Counted from the stretch's first letter, positions 8,273 to 18,739 are shown. The stretch is 64,000 nt of DNA from Paucibacter sp. DJ2R-2 (GCF_025717675.1 NZ_JAJIRT010000006.1:186001-250000), one strand, 5' to 3'. Numbers and translations are program-made. Notes: generated by a model from the sequence alone, not told the origin.

Positions 8273-10366
8273 CTAGCCGATATTGTCGTGCACCACCGCG
8301 CCAAAGGCTTGCTCGCGCAGCTGGGCCAGCTGGTCCCGCACGCGCGCCGCCTTCTCGAACTCCAGGTTGCGGGCATGCTCCAGCATCTGCTTCTCCAGCA
8401 AGGCCATGCGCTTGCTGAGGTCCTTCTCGGACATCTGCTCGACCTCGGCCACCTGCAGCAGCTTCTGATCATCCCTGCCACTCTTGTCGGAGTAGACGCC
8501 GTCGATCAAGTCCTTGATGCGCTTGTTGATGCTGCGCGGCGTGATGCCATTCGCCTCATTGAAAGCCAGCTGCTTGCTGCGACGGCGCTCGGTCTCCCCC
8601 ATGGCCTTACGCATCGATTCCGTCACCCGGTCGGCATACAGAATGGCCTTGCCGTTGAGGTTGCGGGCAGCACGGCCGATGGTCTGGATGAGGCTGCGCT
8701 CGGAACGCAAAAAGCCCTCCTTGTCGGCATCCAGAATCGCCACCAGCGAGACCTCGGGAATGTCCAGACCTTCACGAAGCAAGTTGATGCCGACCAGCAC
8801 ATCGAATGCACCCAATCGCAGGTCGCGCAAGATCTCGACCCGCTCGACCGTGTCCACGTCGGAGTGCAGGTAGCGCACCTTGACGCCGTTGTCACTCAAA
8901 TAATCGGTCAGCTGTTCGGCCATGCGCTTGGTCAGGGTGGTGATCAAGACGCGGTCATTGACCTCCACTCGCAGGCGAATTTCCTGCAGCACATCGTCCA
9001 CCTGGTGGGTGGCCGGGCGCACCTCGACCAGCGGGTCGACCAAGCCCGTGGGTCGCACCACCTGCTCCACCACCTGCCCGGCATTCTGCTGTTCGTAGGC
9101 CGCCGGTGTGGCGGACACAAATACGGCCTGGCGCATCTTGCGCTCGAACTCGTCAAACTTGAGTGGGCGGTTGTCCAGGGCCGAGGGCAGGCGGAAGCCA
9201 TACTCCACCAGCGTGGTCTTGCGCGCTCGGTCGCCGTTGTACATGCCGCCGAACTGGCCGATCAGCACATGGCTTTCGTCCAGGAACATCAGCGCATCGC
9301 TGGGCAGATAGTCCACCAAGGTCGGCGGCGGCTCGCCTGGCGCGGCGCCGGACAGGTGCCGGGTGTAATTCTCGATGCCCTTGCAGTGCCCCACCTCCTG
9401 CAACATTTCCAGGTCGAAGCGGGTGCGCTGCTCCAGGCGCTGGGCCTCGACCAGCTTGCCTTCCTTGACAAAGAAACCCAGGCGCTCGCGCAGCTCCTCC
9501 TTGATGGTCTCCATCGCGCCCAGCACCTTTTCGCGCGGCGTGACGTAATGGCTGCTCGGATAGACGGTGAAGCGAGCGATCTTCTGACGGATCTTGCCGG
9601 TCAGCGGGTCGAAGAGCTGCAAAGTCTCGACCTCGTCATCGAAGAGCTCGATGCGCAGGGCCAATTCCGAATGCTCGGCAGGAAAGACATCGATGGTGTC
9701 GCCACGCACTCGGAAAGCGCCACGGCTGAACTCCACCTCATTGCGGGTGTACTGCATGCGAATCAGCTGGGCAATGACATCACGCTGCCCCATCTTGTCG
9801 CCATTGCGCAGCGTCATCACCATCTGGTGGTAGTCGCTCGGGTTGCCGATGCCGTAGATGGCCGAAACAGAGGCCACGATGATCACATCACGCCGCTCCA
9901 TCAGGCTCTTGGTGGCGGAGAGGCGCAACTGCTCGATGTGCTCGTTGATGGCGCTGTCCTTCTCGATGAACAGGTCGCGCTGCGGCACATAGGCCTCGGG
10001 CTGGTAGTAGTCGTAGTAGCTGACGAAATACTCGACCGCATTGTTGGGAAAGAAATCGCGGAACTCGCTGTATAGCTGGGCCGCCAGCGTCTTGTTGGGC
10101 GCAAAGATGATGGCCGGGCGACCCAGGCGGGCGATCACATTGGCCATGGTGAAGGTCTTGCCCGAGCCGGTCACGCCCAGCAGGGTCTGGTAACTCAAGC
10201 CGTCATTGATGCCTTCAATCAGCTGCGCAATCGCCGTCGGCTGGTCTCCAGCTGGTGGAAATGGCTGGAACAGCTGGAACGGCGAGCCTTCGAAAGACAC
10301 GAACTCACCCTTGGGCACCTCAGCACCTTCGGCAGTTTTGTCAATGAGGCGATCTGAATCTTGCAT
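8273..10366 (-). CDS. uvrB: UvrABC excinuclease subunit B
   Basis: This 697-residue DEAD-like helicase has Walker [11 protein letters not shown] (about residues 66-75), the damage-probing beta-hairpin [15 protein letters not shown] (about 117-131), motif II DESHVL, the helicase C motifs up to QTIGRAARN, and a C-terminal UVR domain (about 655-690) that contacts UvrC. It verifies lesions loaded by UvrA in nucleotide excision repair. The ATG at 10364-10366 is chosen over a GTG 45 bp upstream because the family begins near here; neither has a good ribosome site. It is divergent from the aminotransferase gene. Confidence 0.96.
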   Translation of the reverse strand: MQDSDRLIDKTAEGAEVPKGEFVSFEGSPFQLFQPFPPAGDQPTAIAQLIEGINDGLSYQTLLGVTGSGKTFTMANVIARLGRPAIIFAPNKTLAAQLYSEFRDFFPNNAVEYFVSYYDYYQPEAYVPQRDLFIEKDSAINEHIEQLRLSATKSLMERRDVIIVASVSAIYGIGNPSDYHQMVMTLRNGDKMGQRDVIAQLIRMQYTRNEVEFSRGAFRVRGDTIDVFPAEHSELALRIELFDDEVETLQLFDPLTGKIRQKIARFTVYPSSHYVTPREKVLGAMETIKEELRERLGFFVKEGKLVEAQRLEQRTRFDLEMLQEVGHCKGIENYTRHLSGAAPGEPPPTLVDYLPSDALMFLDESHVLIGQFGGMYNGDRARKTTLVEYGFRLPSALDNRPLKFDEFERKMRQAVFVSATPAAYEQQNAGQVVEQVVRPTGLVDPLVEVRPATHQVDDVLQEIRLRVEVNDRVLITTLTKRMAEQLTDYLSDNGVKVRYLHSDVDTVERVEILRDLRLGAFDVLVGINLLREGLDIPEVSLVAILDADKEGFLRSERSLIQTIGRAARNLNGKAILYADRVTESMRKAMGETERRRSKQLAFNEANGITPRSINKRIKDLIDGVYSDKSGRDDQKLLQVAEVEQMSEKDLSKRMALLEKQMLEHARNLEFEKAARVRDQLAQLREQAFGAVVHDNIG

Positions 10367-10525
10367 GTGCTGGAGCCGGGTCAGTAACAAGGAGAGAAGC
10401 GAAGGGCCCACCTAAAATCGCAAGGCTGGGCAACCCGCAAGGGTAGCGCAGGCCGAGCCGCAGCGCCGCAAGCCCCAGCGATTGCACTTTGTTGTTCATG
10501 CCACCGTCCTGTCAGGAAGCTTTCC

Positions 10526-11728
10526 ATGTCCTTGTTTGCCGCCGTCGAAATGGCCCCCCGCGACCCCATCCTGGGCCTCAACGAACAATTCAATGCCGAT
10601 CCGAACCCGGCCAAGGTGAATCTGGGCGTGGGCGTCTACTTTGACGAAAACGGCAAGCTCCCCCTGCTGAAATGCGTGGCCGAGGCCGAGCGCGCCATGC
10701 TGGCCGACCCCAAGGCCCGCGGCTACCTGCCCATCGACGGTATCGCGGCCTACGACAAGGCCGTGCAAGGCCTGGTCTTCGGCGCGGACAGCGTCGTGCT
10801 GGCCGACAAGCGCGTGGCCACCGTGCAAGCCATCGGCGGCACCGGCGGCCTGAAGATCGGCGCCGATTTCCTCAAGCGCCTGAACCCCGGCGCCCGCGTG
10901 CTGATCTCCGACCCCTCCTGGGAAAACCACCGCGCCCTGTTCACCAATGCCGGCTTCCAGGTCGACACCTACCCCTACTTCGACGCCGCCAATCTGGGCG
11001 TCAACTTTGAAGGCATGCTGGCTGCTTTGAATGCCGCCGCAGCCGGCACAGTCGTCGTGCTGCACGCCTGCTGCCACAACCCAACTGGCTACGACCTGAC
11101 ATCGGCCCAGTGGAGCCAGGTGGTCGAGGCCGTGAAAGCCCGCGGCCTGGTCGCCTTCCTCGACATGGCCTACCAGGGCTTTGGCGAAGGCATTGCCGAA
11201 GATGGCGCCGTCATCCAGCAGTTCCTGGCCGCCGGCCTGGACTTCTTTGTTTCGACCAGCTTCTCCAAGAGCTTCTCGCTCTACGGCGAGCGTGTCGGTG
11301 CGCTGAGCGTGGTGTGCGCGTCGAGCGAAGAAGCCGGCCGCGTACTGAGCCAGCTCAAGATCGTCATCCGCACCAACTACTCCAACCCGCCGACGCACGG
11401 CGCCCAGGTGGTGGCCACCGTGCTGTCCAGCCCGGCCCTGCGCGCCCTGTGGGAAGAAGAACTGGCCGGCATGCGCCTGCGCATTCGCGCCATGCGCACA
11501 GCCCTGGTTAGCGCCCTGCAGGCCGCCGGCGTCAAGCAGGACCTGAGCTTCGTCACCCGCCAAAAAGGCATGTTCAGCTACTCGGGTCTGAGTGCCGCGC
11601 AAATGCAGCGCCTGCGCACGGAGTTCGGCATCTACGGCGTGGATTCAGGCCGCATCTGCGTGGCCGCGTTGAACGAGAAGAACTTGCCGGCAGTGGCTGC
11701 AGCCATGTCGGCGGTGCTGCGAGGCTGA
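10526..11728 (+). CDS. tyrB: aromatic/aspartate aminotransferase (class I, TyrB/AspC type)
   Basis: This 400-residue fold-type I PLP enzyme begins MSLFAAVEMAPRDPILGLNE, typical of the AspC/TyrB branch. The Schiff-base lysine is K248 in STSFSKSFSLYGERVG, and the carboxylate-binding arginine lies near the C-terminus. It transfers amino groups between glutamate and aspartate or aromatic amino acids. Aspartate versus aromatic preference cannot be settled by eye; beta-proteobacterial homologues are usually called TyrB. AGGAAG precedes the start, and a strong palindromic hairpin follows the gene. Confidence 0.88.
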   Translation: MSLFAAVEMAPRDPILGLNEQFNADPNPAKVNLGVGVYFDENGKLPLLKCVAEAERAMLADPKARGYLPIDGIAAYDKAVQGLVFGADSVVLADKRVATVQAIGGTGGLKIGADFLKRLNPGARVLISDPSWENHRALFTNAGFQVDTYPYFDAANLGVNFEGMLAALNAAAAGTVVVLHACCHNPTGYDLTSAQWSQVVEAVKARGLVAFLDMAYQGFGEGIAEDGAVIQQFLAAGLDFFVSTSFSKSFSLYGERVGALSVVCASSEEAGRVLSQLKIVIRTNYSNPPTHGAQVVATVLSSPALRALWEEELAGMRLRIRAMRTALVSALQAAGVKQDLSFVTRQKGMFSYSGLSAAQMQRLRTEFGIYGVDSGRICVAALNEKNLPAVAAAMSAVLRG

Positions 11729-11755
11729 GGCCCGGAGTCGCGTGAGCCACTCATA

Positions 11756-11778
11756 GAACGCCCCGATTTGGGGCGTTC
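11756..11778 (+). terminator. hairpin after the aminotransferase gene
   Basis: GAACGCCCC and GGGGCGTTC form a perfect 9-bp stem with a 5-nt loop, 28 bp after the stop codon. No T-run follows, so termination is uncertain. The remainder of 11779-11968 has no gene; a TAAAAT at 11862-11867 is the best candidate -10 for phaZ. Confidence 0.5.
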
Positions 11779-11968
11779 TGCGCACAATTTCGGGTTTGTT
11801 CGCTGCGAGCTGTCACGCTTTTCACCGCTAATAGCCGACCATGCCACTGTGCCGCGCGGAGTAAAATGCTGCACCGCACCATTGATTTCAGGCAAGATCG
11901 AGCTTCAGCAACCCAGCGCAGCACCGCCCTCTCCGCGGTTCGGCGCGCCATGACCCCGAGGCCTACCC

Positions 11969-13279
11969 ATGCTGTACCAGCTTTTTGAAACCCAACGCGC
12001 CCTGATGAGCCCGTTTTCGGAGTTCGCGGCAGCCTCTGCCAAGCTCTACAGCCATCCGCTGTCGCCGTTTTCCCATGCCCCTATGGCCCAACGCGTCTCG
12101 GCCGGGCTGGACCTGATGCATCGTTTGGCCAAGGACTACGAAAAGCCGGAATTCGGCATCCGCGGAGTCGAAGTGGACGGCGTGGAAGTGGCCGTGCAGG
12201 AACTGGTGCCCATCAACAAGCCCTTTTGCCGCCTCTTGCGCTTCAAGCGCTACACCGACGACCTGGCGGTGCTGAGCAAGATGAAAGACCAGCCGACGGT
12301 GTTGGTCGTCGCGCCTTTGTCGGGTCACCACAGCACCCTGCTGCGCGACACCGTCAAGCAACTGCTCAAGGACCACAAGGTCTACATCACGGACTGGACG
12401 GACGCCCGCATGGTGCCGCTGGAAGTCGGCCCCTTCCACCTCGACGACTACATCGCCTATGTGCAGGAGTTCATCCGTCACTTGGGCCCGGACTGCCATG
12501 TGATCTCGGTCTGCCAGCCCACCGTGCCGGTGCTGGCTGCGATCTCCTTGATGGCAAGCCTTGGCGAGACCACGCCGCGCAGCATGACCATGATGGGCGG
12601 CCCCATCGACGCTCGCAAGAGCCCGACTGCGGTCAACAACCTGGCCATGAACCGCAGCTTCAATTGGTTCGAGTCGAATGTGATCTACCGCGTGCCCACC
12701 AATTTCCCCGGTGCTGGCCGCGCGGTCTACCCCGGTTTCTTGCAGCACACCGGTTTTGTGGCCATGAACCCGGACCGCCACCTGAGCTCGCACTACGACT
12801 ACTTCCTCGACCTGGTGCGTGGCGACGACGACGGCGCTGATTCGCACCGTCAGTTCTACGACGAGTACAACGCCGTCCTGGACATGCCAGCCGAGTATTA
12901 CTTGGACACCATCAAGACCGTGTTCCAGGACTTTGCGCTGGTCAACGGAAGCTGGAACGTCAAGGGTCAACTGGTTCGCCCACAGGACATCCAAGGCACA
13001 GCCTTGTTGACCGTGGAAGGCGAGTTGGACGACATCTCTGGAGCCGGCCAGACCCGTGCCGCCCATGCCCTGTGCTCCGGCATCGCGCCCGAGCATCAGT
13101 ACCACTACGACGCCGTCGGCGCCGGGCACTACGGCATCTTCTCCGGCCGCCGCTGGCGTGAGAAGGTCTACCCGGAAGTGCGCGACTTCATTGCCAAATA
13201 CGACCACGGCGAAACCGCTGCCGAGGCCGAAGCTCAGGCAACCGTCAGCAAGGCACGCAAAGGCCGCGCCAAGACTTGA
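11969..13279 (+). CDS. phaZ: intracellular polyhydroxybutyrate depolymerase
   Basis: This 436-residue protein belongs to the intracellular PHA depolymerase family. It starts [16 protein letters not shown] and has no signal peptide. The alpha/beta-hydrolase nucleophile motif is SVCQPT, with C182 in place of serine, as described for the Ralstonia-type PhaZ. A His in the [12 protein letters not shown] region is the probable triad member. It mobilises stored PHB to 3-hydroxybutyrate. The C-terminal tail is Ala/Lys-rich and may be disordered. The RnfB-like gene follows within about 20 bp. Confidence 0.94.
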   Translation: MLYQLFETQRALMSPFSEFAAASAKLYSHPLSPFSHAPMAQRVSAGLDLMHRLAKDYEKPEFGIRGVEVDGVEVAVQELVPINKPFCRLLRFKRYTDDLAVLSKMKDQPTVLVVAPLSGHHSTLLRDTVKQLLKDHKVYITDWTDARMVPLEVGPFHLDDYIAYVQEFIRHLGPDCHVISVCQPTVPVLAAISLMASLGETTPRSMTMMGGPIDARKSPTAVNNLAMNRSFNWFESNVIYRVPTNFPGAGRAVYPGFLQHTGFVAMNPDRHLSSHYDYFLDLVRGDDDGADSHRQFYDEYNAVLDMPAEYYLDTIKTVFQDFALVNGSWNVKGQLVRPQDIQGTALLTVEGELDDISGAGQTRAAHALCSGIAPEHQYHYDAVGAGHYGIFSGRRWREKVYPEVRDFIAKYDHGETAAEAEAQATVSKARKGRAKT

Positions 13280-13296
13280 AGCGCTCGACTGAAGCC

Positions 13297-13962
13297 ATGC
13301 CGGTCGTCGGCCTGACGCTGGCAGATCGAATCGATGCCGCCTTGCCGCAGACGCAGTGCACTCGCTGCGGCTATGTGGACTGCCGCGCCTACGCGCAGGC
13401 CGTGGCCAGCGGCGAGGCCGAAATCAATCAATGCCCGCCCGGTGGCAGCGAAGGCGTGGAGCGTCTGGCTGCGCTGACGGGCCGGCACACCCTGCCTCTG
13501 AGCGCAGACCATGGCCAGGAAGGGCCGCGGGCGCTGGCTGTCATCGACGAAGCCTGGTGCATCGGCTGCACCCTGTGCATCAAGGCCTGCCCGGTCGACT
13601 GCATCGTCGGCGCACCCAAGCAAATGCACCTGATCGTGACCGAACAGTGCACAGGCTGCGAGCTTTGCGTGCCGGCCTGCCCGGTGGACTGCATCTCCAT
13701 GAGCCCGGTCAGTGGCGAACAAACTGGCTGGCAGGCATGGAGCCCCTTGCAGGCCGAAGCGGCGCGCGCGCGATATAGCTTTCACCAGTTCAAGGTCGAG
13801 CGTGAGCTGCGCGACAACGCCGCCCGCTTGCAAGCCAAGGCTGAAGCCAAGCTGGCTGACCTGGCTGCCGCGTCCAAGCTGACGGCTCCGGACGATCTGG
13901 AGCGCAAGCGGGCCGTGATCCAGGCGGCCTTGGCACGGGCACGAGCGCAGCGCGAAGCTTGA
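13297..13962 (+). CDS. RnfB-like multi-cluster ferredoxin (RsxB-type)
   Basis: This 221-residue protein has an N-terminal Fe-S domain (CTRCGYVDC, then CPPGG, about residues 21-48) as in RnfB/RsxB. Two classical 4Fe-4S motifs follow, [15 protein letters not shown] (about 89-103) and [15 protein letters not shown] (about 119-133), and then a charged helical tail. It lacks the N-terminal membrane helix of true RnfB, and no rnfACDGE genes are near, so it is probably a soluble electron carrier. The ATG at 13297 is preferred to an upstream TTG overlapping the phaZ stop. nth, itself an Fe-S enzyme, follows. Confidence 0.85.
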   Translation: MPVVGLTLADRIDAALPQTQCTRCGYVDCRAYAQAVASGEAEINQCPPGGSEGVERLAALTGRHTLPLSADHGQEGPRALAVIDEAWCIGCTLCIKACPVDCIVGAPKQMHLIVTEQCTGCELCVPACPVDCISMSPVSGEQTGWQAWSPLQAEAARARYSFHQFKVERELRDNAARLQAKAEAKLADLAAASKLTAPDDLERKRAVIQAALARARAQREA

Positions 13963-13996
13963 TTCAGGCCTCAACGGCCCATGCACAATCGCGCCC

Positions 13997-14668
13997 ATGA
14001 ACGCGCAACAGATCCACGGCTTTTTCACCACCCTGCGCGCTGCCAACCCCAGCCCGCAGACCGAGCTGGAGTACAGCAGCGTGTTCGAGCTGCTGGCGGC
14101 CGTGCTGCTCTCGGCCCAGGCCACCGATGTCGGCGTCAACAAGGCCACTCGGCGCTTGTTCCCGGTCGCCAACACGCCACAGAAGATCTTGTCGCTGGGC
14201 GAAGAAGGCCTGAGCGAGTACATCCGCACCATCGGCCTCTATCGCAGCAAGGCGCGGCACCTGATCGCCACCTGCCAGATCCTGGTCGAGCAACATGGTG
14301 GCCAGGTTCCACGCACCCGCGAGGCGCTGGAGGCCCTGCCCGGTGTCGGGCGCAAGACCGCCAATGTGGTGCTCAACGTCGCCTTTGGCGAGCCGACCAT
14401 GGCGGTAGACACCCATCTATTCCGTCTCGGCAACCGCACCGGGTTGGCGCCAGGCAAGACGCCATTGGCCGTCGAGCTCGGCCTGCTCAAGCGAATTCCA
14501 GCCGAGTTTCTGGTCGATGCACACCATTGGTTGATCTTGCATGGCCGCTATGTCTGCAAGGCGCGGGCGCCGCTGTGTGAAAGCTGCAGCGTGGCTTCGT
14601 TCTGCGACGAAGGCCGCCGCCTACAATCCCGGCTTGCCAAAGTAGGAACTGTTCCGAAAAAGCCCTAG
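13997..14668 (+). CDS. nth: endonuclease III (DNA glycosylase/AP lyase)
   Basis: This 223-residue protein has the helix-hairpin-helix ALPGVGRKTAN (about residues 111-121), the catalytic lysine in GVGRKT and the catalytic aspartate in AVDTHLFR (about 136). Its C-terminal [4Fe-4S] motif is C-x6-C-x2-C-x5-C (from CKARAPLC onward). It removes oxidised pyrimidines in base excision repair. No ribosome site is visible. Instead a CACAAT box (13984-13989) ends 7 nt before the ATG, as if the transcript began at or next to the start codon. Confidence 0.96.
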   Translation: MNAQQIHGFFTTLRAANPSPQTELEYSSVFELLAAVLLSAQATDVGVNKATRRLFPVANTPQKILSLGEEGLSEYIRTIGLYRSKARHLIATCQILVEQHGGQVPRTREALEALPGVGRKTANVVLNVAFGEPTMAVDTHLFRLGNRTGLAPGKTPLAVELGLLKRIPAEFLVDAHHWLILHGRYVCKARAPLCESCSVASFCDEGRRLQSRLAKVGTVPKKP

Positions 14669-14684
14669 GGAGCCACGGGAAACC

Positions 14685-14900
14685 ATGCCAAGCCTCAACG
14701 ACTTGATCGACCGCGTCGAGAGATTGCTCTTGCGCCATGAAGAGTTGAAGCGCACCAATGCGCTGCTTCAGGAGCAAGTTCAAGCGCTGAGCCAAGAGCG
14801 TGACAGTCAGCGCTCGCGCCTGAATGCCGCTCGCGCGCGCATCGATGCCTTGCTGGAACGCCTGCCCGTCGAAAGTGAATCCGGAAAGAATCATCCATGA
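14685..14900 (+). CDS. ZapB-like/TIGR02449 coiled-coil protein
   Basis: This 71-residue protein is almost entirely a heptad-patterned coiled coil (NDLIDRVERLLLRHEELK onward, about residues 4-60) with a short polar tail. The family of small coiled-coil proteins next to zapA is usually linked to the division machinery. It overlaps zapA by 4 bp (ATGA), so the two are translationally coupled and their products probably act together at the Z-ring. The sequence itself gives no enzymatic function. Confidence 0.75.
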   Translation: MPSLNDLIDRVERLLLRHEELKRTNALLQEQVQALSQERDSQRSRLNAARARIDALLERLPVESESGKNHP

Positions 14901-15214
14901 AGCAGATGGAAGTGACCATCATGGGGCAGAGTTATCTGCTGGGCTGCCCTGAAGGTGGCGAAGCGGCGCTGAGCAAGGCCGTCAGCCAGGTCGACAAAGA
15001 AATGAGCGCCATTCGTGACGCCGGCCGCGTCAAGGCGCGTGAGCGCATCGCCGTGCTGGCAGCACTAAACCTGGCTTACCAACTGGCAGAAGACAAGCCT
15101 GTGCCCGGGGTTCGCGGCAAGGCCTCCGGTGCCATCGGCGCTGAGCTTCCTGACCTCGACGGCCTGATCCGCCGCCTCGATGAAGCCCTGGGTCACGACG
15201 GGCAATTGCTCTGA
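14897..15214 (+). CDS. zapA: cell division protein ZapA
   Basis: This 105-residue protein begins MKQMEVTIMGQSYLLGCPEG. It has the ZapA N-terminal beta-alpha domain followed by a helix carrying ERIAVLAALNLAYQL, which forms the tetramer. ZapA cross-links FtsZ filaments at midcell. It overlaps the upstream coiled-coil gene, and 6S RNA follows, as in many proteobacteria. Confidence 0.92.
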   Translation: MKQMEVTIMGQSYLLGCPEGGEAALSKAVSQVDKEMSAIRDAGRVKARERIAVLAALNLAYQLAEDKPVPGVRGKASGAIGAELPDLDGLIRRLDEALGHDGQLL

Positions 15215-15253
15215 TTTCATCCTCGGCAGGCCTCGGTCGCCGTAGAATGACAT

Positions 15254-15435
15254 CGTCCATCGCATTCGCGTGAGTTCTATATTTCCTTGAACCGATGCTC
15301 TTAGAGCTTGGGCTTGGAACATCGCCCGACTGGTGTGATCGTCTCGCGTCAGATGAACCCGAAGTTTGGCTGACCTTGCCCACCTGAATCCCCTGGGTTC
15401 AGGAATGCGGCTCACGGCTCGCGGTGGACACCTCA
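15254..15435 (+). ncRNA. ssrS: 6S RNA
   Basis: The position between zapA and a following CDS is the classical 6S locus. GTCCATCGC (15255-15263) pairs along its full length with GCGGTGGAC (15421-15429), allowing one G-U, closing a roughly 180-nt rod. Inside are long self-complementary arms around a central unpaired region, including the segment with CCTTGAACCGATGCTC. A TAGAAT box at 15243-15248 places the start at about 15255. 6S RNA mimics an open promoter and sequesters sigma70 RNA polymerase in stationary phase. The ends are estimates. Confidence 0.85.
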
Positions 15436-15443
15436 TTCTTCCA

Positions 15444-15467
15444 ATCGGCCCCTTGCGGGCCGATTTT
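15444..15467 (+). terminator. Rho-independent terminator after 6S RNA
   Basis: ATCGGCCC (15444-15451) and GGGCCGAT (15457-15464) form an 8-bp stem with a 5-nt loop followed by TTTC. It ends 31 bp before the EVE-domain start, so the 6S transcript is separated from that gene. Confidence 0.75.
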
Positions 15468-15498
15468 CATTGCCGCCCCTGTCGAGACACCGCAGACC

Positions 15499-15966
<468 letters not shown>

Positions 15967-15993
15967 GCGCTACAGCGGCAGGCTTAGACCGAC

Positions 15994-17022
15994 TCAGCCT
16001 CCGAAAGGAATCGAAGCCAGCACCACCTGATTGCCGCCACGACGCTGAGCCTCATGCACAGCGGCCTCGCTGGCCGACCAGAGTTCTTCATGCTTGGATG
16101 CTGTGTGCGGGAAGCTGCTCACCCCCATGGACAAGGAAAGACCCATGTCCTGCCCATTGAGCACGATGATCTGAGCCATGCATTGGCGGCGCAGCTGCTC
16201 CATCCGGGCATGTGCAGTGGCCAGACCCACGCCTGAAAGCAGCACGGCAAAGCGGCTATGCCCAACCCGGCAGGCGGCATCCATCGCGCGCGTGTTAGCG
16301 CGCAGCATACGACCCATGCCTTCGAGCAGGCGTTGATTGGCCTCTTCGCCCTGGGCCTGCACGGCAGCTGGCGCCGGATCGAGAGCAATGATGACCAAGG
16401 CGAACTCACGGTGCTCGCGCGTGGACAGATCGATCTCGCGCAGAAGCTGATCGTCGAACTGCGCCTGCAGATACAGGCCGGAGACCTCATCACGTCCACT
16501 GCCCTGCTGCAGCTCGCGGCGGATCTGTTCCAGCGCTTTTTGCTGCTGCTCCAACTGTTGCAAGGCGCGCTGTAAATGGCTCTCGCGGTGCCGCTCCTCG
16601 GTTCGCTCCTGCCACACGGACAAGACAAACTCGCTACCCAGCGCGGCACGCGTGACGGTGAACTCGCGACGTCGCCCACTCAGTTCCAGACGATGCTCGC
16701 TGACGGTGATGGTGCGCTGGGCCATCACGGCCTGCTCAACACGGCGCATGGCCACCACTTCCTCGGCACGCATCAAGTCGTTGTCGACGCTGCCGACTAC
16801 TGAGCTTTCGCTACGCTCAAACAGACGATCGAGCCCGGCGCTGGCAAACACATAGCGACCGGTGGCCAGCGACTTGATCGCTGCAAGCAAACTGAGCGGC
16901 TCCACCAAGCCAAGCAAGGTGCCGCCCATCTCGCTCGCCAAATCGGCATGCCCCGCCAGCCAATGGCTCAAGCTACCCGGTGCTGCCGGCGGCGCGTCGT
17001 TCTGAGCGGCTGAATTGTTCAT
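15994..17022 (-). CDS. degenerate GGDEF-domain protein with N-terminal PAS-like region
   Basis: In this 342-residue protein residues 30-140 look like a PAS-type sensor, about 146-175 form a Gln/Glu-rich coiled coil, and about 178-335 are a GGDEF fold. At the active-site loop the motif is RVGHSRFAVLL (GHSRF, residues 254-258) instead of RxGGDEF, so the metal- and GTP-binding residues are missing and diguanylate cyclase activity is not expected. The upstream substrate-binding segment is also altered (DEVSGLYLQAQFD). It may be a signalling adaptor. It is divergent from the flavoprotein gene; the 328 bp between them shows no gene. Confidence 0.8.
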   Translation of the reverse strand: MNNSAAQNDAPPAAPGSLSHWLAGHADLASEMGGTLLGLVEPLSLLAAIKSLATGRYVFASAGLDRLFERSESSVVGSVDNDLMRAEEVVAMRRVEQAVMAQRTITVSEHRLELSGRRREFTVTRAALGSEFVLSVWQERTEERHRESHLQRALQQLEQQQKALEQIRRELQQGSGRDEVSGLYLQAQFDDQLLREIDLSTREHREFALVIIALDPAPAAVQAQGEEANQRLLEGMGRMLRANTRAMDAACRVGHSRFAVLLSGVGLATAHARMEQLRRQCMAQIIVLNGQDMGLSLSMGVSSFPHTASKHEELWSASEAAVHEAQRRGGNQVVLASIPFGG

Positions 17023-17298
17023 GCGTTCTCAATCATTCGGGGTCCCCACGCAAAGCCTGGCTCCGTCCTCGGGCTTTTGCGCAAACGTTCAGGCACTGTA
17101 GATGGCTTCGAGTCAACGAATCAAGCGAGTCGCGGCTCGGCAGGGGCCTTCCCCCTAAGTTGGCAACAAGCTGCATGGTAGCGAAGTCACGGGGAGCCGG
17201 CCGAGGCCGGAGACGGGAAATTCTTCACGTTTGGCGCACTTCAACTCCATATCGACACGCACCGACGGGTTCTCAAGGGCAGCGACGAATGACTGCGG

Positions 17299-17304
17299 GA
17301 CAAT
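17299..17304 (+). promoter_or_regulatory. candidate -10 box upstream of the flavoprotein gene
   Basis: GACAAT lies 46 bp before the start at 17351 in the divergent 328-bp region 17023-17350. No good -35 accompanies it. Nothing else was recognisable in that interval. Confidence 0.3.
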
Positions 17305-17350
17305 GCCTGCGCGCACAGCACCGTGCGGGCCTCCCTCTCCCTTCTATTTC

Positions 17351-18577
17351 ATGCATTTCGATCTGATCATCATCGGTGCCGGCGCAGCCGGGCTGTTCTG
17401 CGCCGGCCAGGCCGGTCAAGCCGGCCAGCGCGTGCTGCTCATCGATCACGCCGAGAAGGTGGCCGAGAAGATTCGAATATCCGGCGGCGGGCGCTGCAAC
17501 TTCACCAACCGTGATGTCGGGCCTGGCAATTTCCTGTCGGACAACCCGGCCTTTTGTCGCTCAGCATTGGCTCGTTACAGCAGTCAGGACTTCATCGCGC
17601 TGGTGCAAAAGCACGGCATCGCCTTTCACGAGAAGCACAAGGGGCAACTGTTCTGCGATGAATCCAGCGATCAGATCATCCAGATGCTGCTGAAGGAATG
17701 CGCCGCCGGCGGCGTCACCCACTGGCAGCCTTGCAGCGTGCAGGACCTGCAGCTCAAGAACATCCCTGAATCCAATGCGCGGTTTGAGCTGCATACCTCG
17801 AGAGGCACCGTCACCGCGCGCTCGGTGGTGGTCGCCACCGGTGGCCTGCCCATCCCGAAGATCGGCGCCACCGACTGGGGCCTGCGCCTTGCCAAACGAC
17901 TGGGCCACGCCATCGTCGAGCCGCGTGCCGCGCTGGTGCCCTTGACCTTTGATGAGCAAGTCTGGGCGCCATTTTCAGCGCTGGCCGGACTGTCCCTGCC
18001 GGTCGCGGTCAGCACTGGGCAGGGCAAGAACAAAGGTCGTTTCCTCGAGGACCTGCTGTTCACCCACCGCGGCTTGAGCGGGCCCGCCATTCTTCAGATT
18101 TCCAGCTTCTGGGTCGAAGGTCAGCCCCTGCAGATTGATCTGGCTCCCGAACACAAGCTGCTGGCGCTGCTGCAGACGGCCAAGAACGAATCCAAGCGTC
18201 AACTGGGCAATGAACTGTCCAGCCTGTTTCCTCAGCGCTTGGCCCTGGCCTGGCTGGAACGCCTGGCATTGCCGGCGCAACGCCCAATGCCCGAATGCAA
18301 GGACCGGGACCTGCAGACCCTGGCGCAGCAGTTGCAAGGCTGGCAGCTCAGCCCGAATGGCAGCGAAGGCTGGCGCAAGGCCGAGGTGATGCGCGGCGGC
18401 GTCGATACCCGTGAGCTCAACTCGCAGAATATGGAGAGCAAACGCGTGCCTGGACTGCACTTTATTGGCGAGGTGGTGGATGTCACCGGATGGCTGGGCG
18501 GCTACAACTTCCAATGGGCCTGGTCCAGTGCCGTCGCTTGCGCACGTTCTTTGAACAAGGATGATTCCATAGCTTGA
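17351..18577 (+). CDS. BaiN/HI0933-family FAD-dependent oxidoreductase
   Basis: This 408-residue flavoprotein has an N-terminal Rossmann motif IIIGAGAAGLFCAG (about residues 6-19), the family signature SGGGRCNFTN (about 45-54) and a C-terminal FAD-contacting segment VVDVTGWLGGYNFQWAW. The HI0933-like family includes BaiN; the physiological substrate of most members is unknown. The open frame begins 40 codons earlier, but MHFDLIIIGAG is the natural start. The next gene on this strand, rpsU, has its own promoter. Confidence 0.9.
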   Translation: MHFDLIIIGAGAAGLFCAGQAGQAGQRVLLIDHAEKVAEKIRISGGGRCNFTNRDVGPGNFLSDNPAFCRSALARYSSQDFIALVQKHGIAFHEKHKGQLFCDESSDQIIQMLLKECAAGGVTHWQPCSVQDLQLKNIPESNARFELHTSRGTVTARSVVVATGGLPIPKIGATDWGLRLAKRLGHAIVEPRAALVPLTFDEQVWAPFSALAGLSLPVAVSTGQGKNKGRFLEDLLFTHRGLSGPAILQISSFWVEGQPLQIDLAPEHKLLALLQTAKNESKRQLGNELSSLFPQRLALAWLERLALPAQRPMPECKDRDLQTLAQQLQGWQLSPNGSEGWRKAEVMRGGVDTRELNSQNMESKRVPGLHFIGEVVDVTGWLGGYNFQWAWSSAVACARSLNKDDSIA

Positions 18578-18586
18578 AAATCAGGC

Positions 18587-18592
18587 TATAAT
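18587..18592 (+). promoter_or_regulatory. -10 box of the rpsU promoter
   Basis: A perfect TATAAT lies 147 bp before rpsU, just after the flavoprotein stop, with a weak TTCCAT at -35 (16-bp spacer). The roughly 140-nt leader up to 18739 has no ORF. Confidence 0.55.
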
Positions 18593-18739
18593 CTTCGTCT
18601 TTGCTGGCAAACCCTGCGCGTCGATTCGCAACGCTTTCTGAAGCGGAATCCGGATAAGCCGTTTCAGACACTGAGTTCCAAATGTCTTGGACGAAGTACT
18701 TGGCGAACACCGAGCGCATATTGAAGGAACTACCTTTTC

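Noticed and set aside
8288-10075. 595-residue plus-strand frame
   Set aside because: It lies entirely opposite uvrB and shows no domain or ribosome site.
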